NCBI GenBank assembly: GCA_964415605.1
Contig: CAYQBA010000102.1
Span: 1 to 16,516, forward strand
Direction of reading: 5' to 3'
DNA: 16,516 nucleotides
From: UCB3 sp964415605
GTDB taxonomy: Bacteria; Chloroflexota; Anaerolineae; Epilineales; Epilineaceae
Position numbers and translations under genes: made by a program. The notes under the pieces are model-generated. The model searched no databases, was not told the DNA's origin, and saw nothing but the letters and a program-made list of their open reading frames with translations. Positions 7,054-14,678 of the stretch are shown piece after piece (positions within the stretch are counted from its first letter, which is position 1; the number at the start of each line of letters is the position of its first letter).

Positions 7054-8403
7054 ATGACCCTGCGCGACCTGCTCAAGCTGGTCCTGGCCAACCTCAACCG
7101 CATGCGGGCGCGGGTGGCCCTGACCGCCGTGGGCGTCATCATCGGCACCGCGGCCGTGATCGTGCTGATGTCGCTCGGTGCTGGCCTGCAGGCCAGCACC
7201 AACGACATGTTCAACCTCGGCGACCTGACGATCGTCGAGGTGCGGTCGGCCGGCAGCCCGATGTTCGGCCCGATGGCGGGCGAGCGGCCCGCCGGCCGCG
7301 ACGCGACGGAGCGCATCCTCAACGACGACGCGTTGCGCGCCATCCGCGCGCTGCCGAACGTGGCGGTGGTCACGCCGCAGGAAGGCCTGCAGGGCTTCGG
7401 CGAGCTCAAGCTCGGCCGGACCACCGGGGGCGGCTACATCCAGGGCATCGATCCGGCAGCGGTGGATGCCCTGGGGTGGGAGATGCAGAGCGGTGCCGCG
7501 CGGCTGGCGCGCGGCCAGATCGTCATCGGCCCCAAGGCATTCGATCAGGGCGGGATGTTCATGATGGCCGTCAGCGGCGGCGGCATGGTGATGCGCGGCG
7601 GTCCGTCATCGGGCGACGCGGCGGCGGCCCAGCCCACGCCGGACCTGCAGGGGCGCACGTTGACGCTCACGCTGACCAAGTACGACGAGGAGCAGCAAGA
7701 GATCACGCGCGTCGAGCGCCTGCGCGTGGCCGGGGTGTTCGCGGAGGGCAACCACAACTACGAGGCCTACGTGCCGCTCTCGCAGCTCGAGGAGTTCAAC
7801 CGCTGGTTCTCGGGCAAGCGCCGTACGTCGCGCGACGGCTACGCCAACGTCATCGTCAAGGTCGACGACCCGGCGAACGTCCTCGACGTCCAGGCCGCGA
7901 TCGACGCGATGGGCTTCAACACGTCATCGCAGCAGCAGTTCCTCAAGGAGGTCAACCGCCAGTTCCTCATCGTGCAGGGCGTGCTCGGCGGCGTCGGGGC
8001 CATCGCCCTGCTGGTGGCCGCGTTCGGCATCGCCAACACCATGACCATGGCGATCTACGAGCGGACCAAGGAGATCGGCATCATGAAGGCCATCGGCGCC
8101 ACCAACAACGACGTGCTGCGGATCTTCCTGTCGGAGGCAGGCGCCATCGGCTTCGTCGGCGGCCTGTTCGGCGTCGGCGTCGGCTGGGGCATCGGCCAGG
8201 TGATCCAGCTCGTCGTCGTCAACATGTTGCTCAGCAGCGCCGACCGGCCGCCGGGGGAGCCCATGCCGAGCGTGGTCGTGACGCCGGCGTGGCTCATGGC
8301 GTTCACGCTGGTGTTCGCGACGCTTGTCGGCGTCGTGAGCGGCATCTATCCCGCGCTCCGTGCGGCCGGCATGAAGCCGCTGCGGGCGCTGCGCACGGAA
8401 TGA
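7054..8403 (+). CDS. MacB/FtsX-type ABC transporter permease
   Basis: 449 residues with the MacB topology. One N-terminal transmembrane helix (about 20-44) is followed by a large extracytoplasmic MacB_PCD domain (about 45-300), then three C-terminal helices (about 305-330, 362-392, 410-432). The motif ERTKEIGIMKAIGA (336-349) after the second helix and GIYPALRAAGMKPLRALR (430-447) at the end are diagnostic of FtsX/MacB permeases. Residues 165-200 contain a Met/Gly-rich and Ala/Pro-rich loop (GGMFMMAVSGGGMVM) that may be a lineage-specific insertion. It should dimerise and pair with the upstream ATPase. Proteins of this type drive periplasmic work or export of peptides, lipoproteins or antibiotics rather than classical import. 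Start ATG 7054 follows the preceding stop by 7 bp, though without a strong Shine-Dalgarno. The last codons overlap the prs promoter candidate. Confidence 0.95.
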   Translation: MTLRDLLKLVLANLNRMRARVALTAVGVIIGTAAVIVLMSLGAGLQASTNDMFNLGDLTIVEVRSAGSPMFGPMAGERPAGRDATERILNDDALRAIRALPNVAVVTPQEGLQGFGELKLGRTTGGGYIQGIDPAAVDALGWEMQSGAARLARGQIVIGPKAFDQGGMFMMAVSGGGMVMRGGPSSGDAAAAQPTPDLQGRTLTLTLTKYDEEQQEITRVERLRVAGVFAEGNHNYEAYVPLSQLEEFNRWFSGKRRTSRDGYANVIVKVDDPANVLDVQAAIDAMGFNTSSQQQFLKEVNRQFLIVQGVLGGVGAIALLVAAFGIANTMTMAIYERTKEIGIMKAIGATNNDVLRIFLSEAGAIGFVGGLFGVGVGWGIGQVIQLVVVNMLLSSADRPPGEPMPSVVVTPAWLMAFTLVFATLVGVVSGIYPALRAAGMKPLRALRTE

Positions 8404-8412
8404 TGCTACAAT
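8404..8412 (+). promoter_or_regulatory. Extended -10 promoter candidate for prs
   Basis: TGCTACAAT (TGn plus TACAAT) immediately follows the permease stop. It would start transcription near 8419, a short leader before ATG 8432. No -35 consensus lies 17 bp upstream (GGGCGC), as is tolerated for extended -10 promoters. A CGAGG Shine-Dalgarno-like site lies at 8419-8423, 8 bases before the ATG and very close to the predicted start. Confidence 0.5.
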
Positions 8413-8431
8413 CCCGCGCGAGGTCTCCGCA

Positions 8432-9433
8432 ATGATCCAGCCGTCCGCCACGCTTGCCCATCGCGACAACGCCTCGGCCGGCTACGCCCTGTACGGCCGG
8501 CTGGTTCTGTGCTCGGGCACGGCCAATCCGGCGTTGGCCGCCGAGATCGCGACGGCCATCGGCTGTGACCTGTTGCCGGTGCGGATCCGTCAGTTCGCCA
8601 ACGGCAACACGTTCGTGCGCCTCGATCGATCGGTGCGCGGCTCGGATGTCTTCTGGGTCCAGCCGACGTGCACCCCCACCAACGACAACCTGATGGAGCT
8701 CCTCATCGCCATCGACTGCTTGCGGCGCGACTCGGCGGGCCGGATCACCGCGGTGGTGCCGTACTACGGCTATGGGCGCACCGACAAGAAGGACCAGCCG
8801 CGGGTGCCGATCACGGCGCGGCTCGTGGCGGACATGCTCACCGTCGCCGGGGCCGACCGTGTGCTGACGATGGACCTGCACGCCGACCAGATCCAGGGGT
8901 TCTTCTCGATCCCGGTCGACGACATCACCGCCCACCACATGTTCGCCAAGCACATCCTCGCCAAGGGGATCACCGACGCCGTCGTCGTCTCCCCCGATCT
9001 CGGCGGGGTCAAGGACGCCCGCAACTTCGCCGTCGAGATCAACCTGCCCCTGGCGATGATCGAGAAGCGCCGCAGCGCCGACGGCAGCATGACCCAGGTC
9101 TTCAACCTCATCGGCGACGTCGACGGCAAGGACGTGCTGATCATCGACGAGGAGATCGACACCGCCGGCACCATCTGCAACGCCGCCCATTTCGTCAAGG
9201 CTCACGGTGCCCGCCGGGTGTATGCCCTGGCCACGCACCCGATCTTCTCGCCGCCCGCCGTCGATCGGCTGCGCGAGGCGCCGTTCGAGGAGATCATCGT
9301 CACCAACACGGTGCCGATCCCCCCGGAGAAGATGTTGCCCAACATCACCGTGCTCAGCGTGGGCCCGCTGTTGGGCGACGTGATCCAGCGCATCCACTCC
9401 GGCCGGTCCGTGGGCGAGATCTTCGACGAGTAG
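8432..9433 (+). CDS. prs: Ribose-phosphate pyrophosphokinase (PRPP synthetase)
   Basis: 333 residues, slightly longer than the usual 310-320. It makes PRPP from ribose 5-phosphate and ATP in the cytoplasm, feeding nucleotide, histidine and tryptophan synthesis. Features in order: FANGNTFVRL (55-64, the usual F-x-x-G-E segment with Asn for Glu), CTPTNDNLMELL (80-91), the catalytic flexible loop PYYGYGRTDKKDQPR (110-124), the PRPP synthetase signature MDLHADQIQGFF (147-158), the SPDLGGVKDA turn (187-196), and the PRPP/ribose-phosphate loop IIDEEIDTAGT (237-247). In the last, the second acidic residue is Glu where most class I enzymes have Asp. It lies 28 bp after the permease gene and is probably transcribed separately; no functional link to the ABC operon is implied. 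Confidence 0.95.
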   Translation: MIQPSATLAHRDNASAGYALYGRLVLCSGTANPALAAEIATAIGCDLLPVRIRQFANGNTFVRLDRSVRGSDVFWVQPTCTPTNDNLMELLIAIDCLRRDSAGRITAVVPYYGYGRTDKKDQPRVPITARLVADMLTVAGADRVLTMDLHADQIQGFFSIPVDDITAHHMFAKHILAKGITDAVVVSPDLGGVKDARNFAVEINLPLAMIEKRRSADGSMTQVFNLIGDVDGKDVLIIDEEIDTAGTICNAAHFVKAHGARRVYALATHPIFSPPAVDRLREAPFEEIIVTNTVPIPPEKMLPNITVLSVGPLLGDVIQRIHSGRSVGEIFDE

Positions 9434-9478
9434 TCGGCCAGCACGCGGCCCCCGGCCGCCCGCGCGCCGCCCGCCGCC

Positions 9479-9865
9479 ATGGTCGACGTCGTCCTCGCGA
9501 TTCAGACACACGCGGGCTGGCTATACGCCCTGCTTGCCCTCCTGCTGCTGCGCGAGCTGGCGGCCTTCCGCCGCGCCGGTCACGCGCGGGCCACGGCGTT
9601 GTTCGGGCTCGAGCACGAGGCGGCCACCGGCCGGTTGATCCGTTCCGCCGTGACGATGCTGCTGCTCGGCACCATCGGGGTCGGGATCTTCATGGTGGCG
9701 CGGGTGGTGGCGCCGACGATCCCCGACATCGCCCGCCGCGCCCCGAGCCGTGCCCCGCTCATCATCACGCCCCCGACGGCGGCAATCGCCACCGACACGC
9801 CAACGCCGCCACCCGCCACCCCTACCCGGCCGCTGCCGCTCATCGTGACGGCCACGCCGCCGTGA
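9479..9865 (+). CDS. Small two-helix membrane protein with Thr/Pro tail, function unknown
   Basis: 128 residues. The two hydrophobic helices lie at about 12-26 and 57-79. The charged 27-56 loop between them (RELAAFRRAGHARATALFGLEHEAATGRLIRS) is Arg-rich and should be cytoplasmic, putting both termini outside. The C-terminal 45 residues are Thr/Pro/Ala-rich (TPTPPPATPTRP), like the linkers of secreted proteins in this region. I recognise no family. Codon positions show the window's typical GC3 pattern, and the PT tail supports coding. It starts 45 bp after prs without a visible Shine-Dalgarno and could be co-transcribed with it. It is convergent with the propeller gene (9-bp gap). Confidence 0.7.
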   Translation: MVDVVLAIQTHAGWLYALLALLLLRELAAFRRAGHARATALFGLEHEAATGRLIRSAVTMLLLGTIGVGIFMVARVVAPTIPDIARRAPSRAPLIITPPTAAIATDTPTPPPATPTRPLPLIVTATPP

Positions 9866-9874
9866 GCCGCCGCC

Positions 9875-11392
9875 CTACCACGAGGGCTGGCGGTAGGCGA
9901 TCGAGAGGTAGATCCGCCTGACGACGTCGGTGGCCGTCGCCGTCGGCGTGGCGGTGCCGGTCGCGGTCGACGTCGGCCAATCCATGGTCGCGGTCGGCGT
10001 GCCAGCGGTCGGCGTGGGTTCGCCGGGCGTCGGCGACGTGGTGCTTGCTTCCGGCGTGGCCGACGCCGATGGGTCCGCCGTCGCGGTGACGGTCGGGCTG
10101 GTGGTGGCCGAGGCGCCGGCCGTCGAGGACGGCGGCGGGCTGACCGTGGCCGTCGCCGTCGGCGGGAGCACGCTCCAACGCCCGTAGAAGACGTCCGCGC
10201 CTCCTTGAACGTTGTCTTCGACCCACACGGCGTGCACGTCGCCCGTCCGCGGATCGAACACGATGTCGGGCATGCGGCTGTTCGGCCGCAGCGGCGTCTG
10301 GATCGGCGGGGTCGAGTACCCGAACCAGAGGGTCTTGGCCTTCTGCTCGGCCCACACGACCAACGGCCCGAAGCCCAGATCCGCCGGCGCCAGCGCCAGG
10401 CTCGGCATGGTGGATCGGGCCGACAGGTCGCTCTGCTCGAGGATCTCGCCCGGCGTCTCGCAGTACCGGATGATCTCCTGCCGCTGCCCCACGCCCAACG
10501 GGCCGTCTCCTTCCTGCCACATCATGCAGACGGTTTCGGGGCCGGCCGCCTCGATGACCGGCGACCGCGCCTGGCCGGCATCGAAGGCCTGCAAGTCGTT
10601 CCCGTCACAGGCCCAGTGGGTACCGGCGACCTCGCGCGACGCGTGCTGGATGAACGCGCCGTCGGCGTACTGGTCGTCGTACCACACGACGTGCACCCGT
10701 TCGGCCGCGTCTTGATCGGCGGCCACCGCGATGCGCGGCCAGCTCGGGTTGACGAGGACGCAGTCGTCGATGGTCCCACCCGACTCGACGACGCCGTTGC
10801 GCAGCTTGGCATAGTACGGGCTGCGCCCACCGCCGCGGGTGCTGATCCACGTGACCCACAGTGTCCCGTCGGGCTCGTGCGCGATGTCGGGCTCGATCCC
10901 GTCGTCCCCGATCCCGGGGATGGTCTTGGGGCGCAGCCACTTCCGGGCCTCGCCGTTCCACGCCGCGTACTGAACGCGGCGCGGCTCACTCTCGATGCCG
11001 GAGTGCTGGCTGAACCCGACCGTCACCTCTCCGGCGCCGTACGTCGCCAGCGACGGGCTCTCGGCAAACCGATTGAGCAGGCCAGGCTCGCCGGGCTGCC
11101 ACCCCCCGGCGGTCGGCAGGTAGCGATAGTAGATGTCGCTGAGCCCGGGTGCCGTGGCGCCGACCTGCTCCCATGCGACGAAGATCGTCCCGTCGCCGGT
11201 CAGGGCCAGGCGGGGGCTGCGCGCCTCCGAACCGGCCCCGTCAGAGATCCGGGCCGTGCTGGTAAGCACCACCTGGGCATGGGTCGCGCCGTAGCGTGGG
11301 GTGGCCATGACGAGCGTCGCACTGACCATGGCCGCGGCGACCAGCCACACCGGCGTCAGGCGCCGGCGCGGGACGGGCACCCCTGGCGTCAT
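9875..11392 (-). CDS. Secreted seven-repeat beta-propeller (sialidase-like fold) protein with Thr/Pro tail
   Basis: 505 residues. An N-terminal signal peptide (charged n-region PRRRLTPVW, hydrophobic core about 15-30, small residues before AQ at 39-40). Residues 58-392 hold seven spaced copies of the motif [SP]-x-[IL]-A-x-G-x-[VIL]-x-V-x-W: RLALTGDGTIFVAW, SLATYGAGEVTVGF, DIAHEPDGTLWVTW, RIAVAADQ...VHVVW, VIEAAGPETVCMMW, SLALAPADLG...LVVW and DIVFDPRTGDVHAVW. They are 44-59 residues apart, as expected for a seven-bladed propeller. A Thr/Ser/Pro/Ala stalk follows (about 410-489), then the end RRIYLSIAYRQPSW. No sialidase FRIP motif or catalytic residues are recognised, so binding rather than catalysis is likelier. 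Its ATG overlaps the upstream stop (ATGA), indicating co-translation with the 1036-residue protein. Confidence 0.85.
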   Translation of the reverse strand: MTPGVPVPRRRLTPVWLVAAAMVSATLVMATPRYGATHAQVVLTSTARISDGAGSEARSPRLALTGDGTIFVAWEQVGATAPGLSDIYYRYLPTAGGWQPGEPGLLNRFAESPSLATYGAGEVTVGFSQHSGIESEPRRVQYAAWNGEARKWLRPKTIPGIGDDGIEPDIAHEPDGTLWVTWISTRGGGRSPYYAKLRNGVVESGGTIDDCVLVNPSWPRIAVAADQDAAERVHVVWYDDQYADGAFIQHASREVAGTHWACDGNDLQAFDAGQARSPVIEAAGPETVCMMWQEGDGPLGVGQRQEIIRYCETPGEILEQSDLSARSTMPSLALAPADLGFGPLVVWAEQKAKTLWFGYSTPPIQTPLRPNSRMPDIVFDPRTGDVHAVWVEDNVQGGADVFYGRWSVLPPTATATVSPPPSSTAGASATTSPTVTATADPSASATPEASTTSPTPGEPTPTAGTPTATMDWPTSTATGTATPTATATDVVRRIYLSIAYRQPSW

Positions 11393-14300
11393 GGCCAGTC
11401 CAGGCGCACACTGACGGCCGTCGGTGTATCCTCACCCTTGTCGCGCGCCACGGCGCGCACGCGCATGCCCAGCGCCACCGGAGCGGCGCGCGTATCCACG
11501 ACGGCCGACGATTCGACGGTGAACACCACGTCCGTGCTGCCGTCGACGGGGCCGTCCAACGGCCGCACCGTCCAGTCGCCCCGGACGCCGCCGCCGGCGG
11601 GCAGCGCGACGAGCACGCCGTCGACCTCGATCAGCCGGGGCGCCGGGACCAGCTTGACCGTCGCCGCCCGGATGACGTCGGCGTCGATCTGTTCGCCGTC
11701 GACCCGGGCCTCCCAGCCGAGGGCGGGGCGGCCCGACGGAGGCAACCCTTCGATGACCGTGCCGACGGGGATCTCGACCGCGTAGTGGTCGACCACCCAC
11801 ACCGCCTGCACACCCGGCGCGGCCCCGTCGGCCACGTCGCGGACCGCGCCGCGGATCGACACCGCCTCGCTGGTCACCGGGTCGAGCACCTCGACCTCCG
11901 CGGCGACCAGCTGCTGGTTGGCGTCGCGCGTGCCGCGGACCATGACGCGCGCACCCACCTTTACCCGGCGGACGTCGTCGATCGCCGTCTGGTCGGTGAT
12001 CGCCACCGGCTCGCCGCCGACGACCAGCGACCGCAACGGTCCCGTCGGCGATGGCTCCGACGGCTGCATCGCGCTCACCTGCCCGACGATGGTCTCCTCG
12101 GGCAGCCGAGTCCGGATCGTGACCTGCTTGGCGTAATAGGTCTTGCGATCGAGGAGCTCGAGGGCGCTGATCTCGACGATGTCGCCACGCTTGGGCTTGA
12201 TCGACCCCGGCAGCAGACGCGTGTAGGCGTCCACCTCCACGAGCCGGGTCCGGTTCTGGCGGTCGAGGACCTGCCAGCAGCACCCGAACAGCGTGTCCCC
12301 GCCGGCCCGGCGCGGCAGGTCCCTGACCACGCCGACGAAGTCGATGGTCCGCGAGGCGATGCGCGCGCCATCCAGCGGGTACGCGGCCCGACAGCCCTCG
12401 GCGAAGCCGACCGTAAGCTTGAACGACTCCCTGAACTCCGGGGTGTCACGCGGTTGCGGGTCGAACGTCAGCCGCAACACCACGTGCGCGCCGGCCTCGA
12501 CGACCGCGGCGCGCAGGCTGGGGTCCGGCCGCAGCGTGACCGGCGGCCGCAGGGGGGCGGCATCCGGCGCGGTCCAGATCAGCCAGTCGCTGAACGCGTC
12601 CGCCAACGCGATGCTCGTCAGCCTGACGAGCGCGTTCCCATTCTGCTCCGGCCAGTCCAGGCGCAGGTCGCTGATGCGCAACGGATCCGGGCTGTCGTTG
12701 TAGATCTCGAGCTCGACGTGGCGGCCCTTGAACACCAGGGCGGCCCCGAAGCCGACCTTGTCGCACTCCGGCTCGATGGCCGGCGACGTGACACGGACTT
12801 CGGCGCACGGAGACCCCGAGAGGTCGTCGAAGGCCAGCACCGCCGTGTAGCCGCCGGGCGCGGCCGGCTGGGCAAAGACCAGGCGCAGGCGCTGCGACGC
12901 GGCCCGCGGCAGCACGGCGGCCGTGGCGGGGTCGAAGGTCAGGACCACCGGCTCGGTCGTCGGCAGCCGCGGCTGCGCGAGCAGCGGCGTCGAGCCGAGG
13001 AACACGCCCGTCAGCGCGCCGTTGCGCTGAGGCCAGGTCAAGGTCAACGACCTGAGCGCGGCGCTGCCGCCGGTGTTCGTGATCGCCGCACCGACCTCGT
13101 TGGCGGGCGCTCCCTTCGCGTGGGTCAACTGCTCGACCGGCCACGGTCGGCAACCGAAAGCCCCTCCGCGCAGCGTCGAGTAGGTGGCCGTGCACCCTCC
13201 CTGGAACCCCGCGGCGAACGTGAAGTCCCCCGCGATGCCGTCGCTGGCGACCGGGACCGGGTCGTCGTCGGCGGTGCGGTCGAGCGCCGGGGTGGCGTCG
13301 GGCGCCTTGAACTCGAAGCGGATCTCGACGACCTGCCCCGGCCGGAGGGTCGTGGCCCGCCCGAAGTCGGTGATCGTGGTGGGTGACACATCGCTGCCCT
13401 TGTCCCACACCACGTGGCCGTCGATGGTCACCGCGGCGAGCGCGCCGTTGAGGCTCGGCACCCAGAAGACGTCGAGGGCCGTCAGCGTCTGCGAGATCCC
13501 GCTGCGGTTGCCCAGGCGCACCAGCGCCATGGCGCCCTGCGACTCGAAGCTCTGGACCTCGGTCCCACAGCTCGGCAGCGCCACCCACGTGCCCGCCGCG
13601 GCCACGCAGCCCGCCCGATTCGTGGCGCGCAGCGCGTAGCCGGTGCTCGCCACGGCCTGCTCGAAATCGAAGGCAAGGGCGAGCGAGCCGCCGGCCGGCA
13701 CCACGGCCGGCCCGATCACCCGCGCCAGGTCGAGGGCCGCCGGGCTGCGCTGCAGCGGCGGATCCAGGCGCTGCACGGGGCCCGTGCCGACTTGCACCCC
13801 GGTGAGGGCGCCGTTGGCGGCCGGCCAGGTCAGCTCGATCATCGCGAGATCCGCCGGCTCCGGCCCGGGGTTGGACACCTCGAAGCCGACGCGCGTCGGC
13901 TGCTCGGCCATGAGGCTCGGGCCGGCAAGCGCGACCGGGCAGGTCGGCGCCTCGGGCCACCGCAGCGCGACCTCGCATCCCTCGCGCAGCACCACGACCA
14001 CCGGGCCGGGGCGCCACGCGGCATCGGGCCTTGGTTGATAGAACACCAGGCGCAGCTCGGTGCGCTGGCCGCCCTCCACGATGATGGGCTCGCCCCCACC
14101 GAGCGGGACCAAGACCGGGCTGGCGCCAGCCTTGACCGGCGCCTGGACATCGCCTACCTGGACCTCGACCAACGCCGCCGAGCCCTCCCAACCGAGCTCG
14201 ACCGCGTCGATGGTGGCAGGCGTGACCCCGGGGTTTTCGAGGGTGGCGGTCACGACGACCGAGTTGCCGGCATCCGGACCGCGCCGCAACGGCCCGCCAA

Positions 14301-14499
14301 CCACCCGGCATGCCGCATCGGCCACCATGGCCGGGCCCGGGGTGGCTTGCTGGATGCCGGGGGCGGCCATCCACGGCGGGGGGGAGCCTCCGCCAACCAC
14401 CTCAGGGGCGGGACGGAGCATCCCGGCAACGCCTCCCACCGCCACGGCCGTCAACCAGATACCCGAGACGGCGGGACCGTTCAAACGGATTGGGATCAT
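11389..14499 (-). CDS. Large extracytoplasmic protein: five two-Cys Ig-like modules plus four OB/DUF5666-like repeats
   Basis: 1036 residues from ATG 14497-14499. The frame extends to a TTG at 14538, but ATG gives a normal signal/anchor start (GIWLTAVAVGGVAGML, 13-28). Five modules of about 120 residues follow. Each opens with one Cys and closes with a Cys, usually in 'GC' followed by a strand: C64-C175, C187-C298, C311-C436, C450-C565, C579-C703. Modules 2-5 share a strand like L-x-W-P-x-x-NG (ELTWPAANGAL, DVFWVPSLNGAL, TLTWPQRNGAL, RLDWPEQNGNAL); module 1 has ELGWEGSAAL. Several carry LRLVFxQP. The C-terminal third (about 718-1035) holds four small beta-barrel repeats resembling DUF5666, for example IVGQV...AIDDVRRVKVGARVMVRGT (about 804-857). 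No enzyme motif is seen. Probable surface or wall protein, co-expressed with the beta-propeller protein (4-base overlap). Confidence 0.85.
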   Translation of the reverse strand: MIPIRLNGPAVSGIWLTAVAVGGVAGMLRPAPEVVGGGSPPPWMAAPGIQQATPGPAMVADAACRVVGGPLRRGPDAGNSVVVTATLENPGVTPATIDAVELGWEGSAALVEVQVGDVQAPVKAGASPVLVPLGGGEPIIVEGGQRTELRLVFYQPRPDAAWRPGPVVVVLREGCEVALRWPEAPTCPVALAGPSLMAEQPTRVGFEVSNPGPEPADLAMIELTWPAANGALTGVQVGTGPVQRLDPPLQRSPAALDLARVIGPAVVPAGGSLALAFDFEQAVASTGYALRATNRAGCVAAAGTWVALPSCGTEVQSFESQGAMALVRLGNRSGISQTLTALDVFWVPSLNGALAAVTIDGHVVWDKGSDVSPTTITDFGRATTLRPGQVVEIRFEFKAPDATPALDRTADDDPVPVASDGIAGDFTFAAGFQGGCTATYSTLRGGAFGCRPWPVEQLTHAKGAPANEVGAAITNTGGSAALRSLTLTWPQRNGALTGVFLGSTPLLAQPRLPTTEPVVLTFDPATAAVLPRAASQRLRLVFAQPAAPGGYTAVLAFDDLSGSPCAEVRVTSPAIEPECDKVGFGAALVFKGRHVELEIYNDSPDPLRISDLRLDWPEQNGNALVRLTSIALADAFSDWLIWTAPDAAPLRPPVTLRPDPSLRAAVVEAGAHVVLRLTFDPQPRDTPEFRESFKLTVGFAEGCRAAYPLDGARIASRTIDFVGVVRDLPRRAGGDTLFGCCWQVLDRQNRTRLVEVDAYTRLLPGSIKPKRGDIVEISALELLDRKTYYAKQVTIRTRLPEETIVGQVSAMQPSEPSPTGPLRSLVVGGEPVAITDQTAIDDVRRVKVGARVMVRGTRDANQQLVAAEVEVLDPVTSEAVSIRGAVRDVADGAAPGVQAVWVVDHYAVEIPVGTVIEGLPPSGRPALGWEARVDGEQIDADVIRAATVKLVPAPRLIEVDGVLVALPAGGGVRGDWTVRPLDGPVDGSTDVVFTVESSAVVDTRAAPVALGMRVRAVARDKGEDTPTAVSVRLDWP

Positions 14500-14591
14500 G
14501 TCGTCCGCCGGATCTTGTTTGGACCGTCCTGGCGCCAACGGCGCCCGACCAGGGCAGGACGGCTCGGACCTTCAGTGTCCCAAAACGGGCG

Positions 14592-14601
14592 CGATATATC
14601 G
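14592..14601. repeat. 10-bp perfect palindrome at the predicted transcription start
   Basis: CGATATATCG is a perfect palindrome centred on the expected +1 of the TATAAT promoter reading leftward. Its position makes it a candidate operator, or simply part of the AT-rich promoter DNA. Confidence 0.4.
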
Positions 14602-14604
14602 GAT

Positions 14605-14610
14605 ATTATA
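14605..14610 (-). promoter_or_regulatory. TATAAT -10 box for the 1036-residue protein/propeller operon
   Basis: On the minus strand 14610 to 14605 is a perfect TATAAT within GGTATAATATCC, the most AT-rich patch of the window. Predicted start is near 14598, giving a leader of about 100 bases before ATG 14499. The -35 is weak: TTCGCT at 18-bp spacing is the best placed candidate. The Met start at 14499 has only a poor Shine-Dalgarno-like GGCGG upstream. Confidence 0.6.
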
Positions 14611-14678
14611 CCGGACCTTGGCATCGCAAGCGAATCAACCATCCTTCGCCCGGCTGGCGCCGGTCGCCGTCACGGCAG

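Noticed and set aside
4458..7424. Open minus-strand frame of nearly 1000 codons opposite the ATPase, Ig-like and permease genes
   Set aside because: Low-complexity Arg/Asp/Gly composition; the plus strand carries recognisable domains with proper Shine-Dalgarno sites.
9926..10165. Short-period repeats rich in GTCGGCGT-like units, considered as CRISPR or a minisatellite
   Set aside because: No constant repeat-spacer structure; they are the codons of the Thr/Pro/Ala stalk of the propeller protein.
11785..13386. Plus-strand open frame of about 530 codons inside the 1036-residue gene
   Set aside because: Arg/Asp/Gly-rich shadow; the opposite strand has the repeated Cys modules and OB-like repeats.
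14500..14538. TTG start at 14538 for the 1036-residue protein
   Set aside because: No Shine-Dalgarno and 13 hydrophilic residues before the signal segment; ATG 14499 gives a more normal exported N-terminus.
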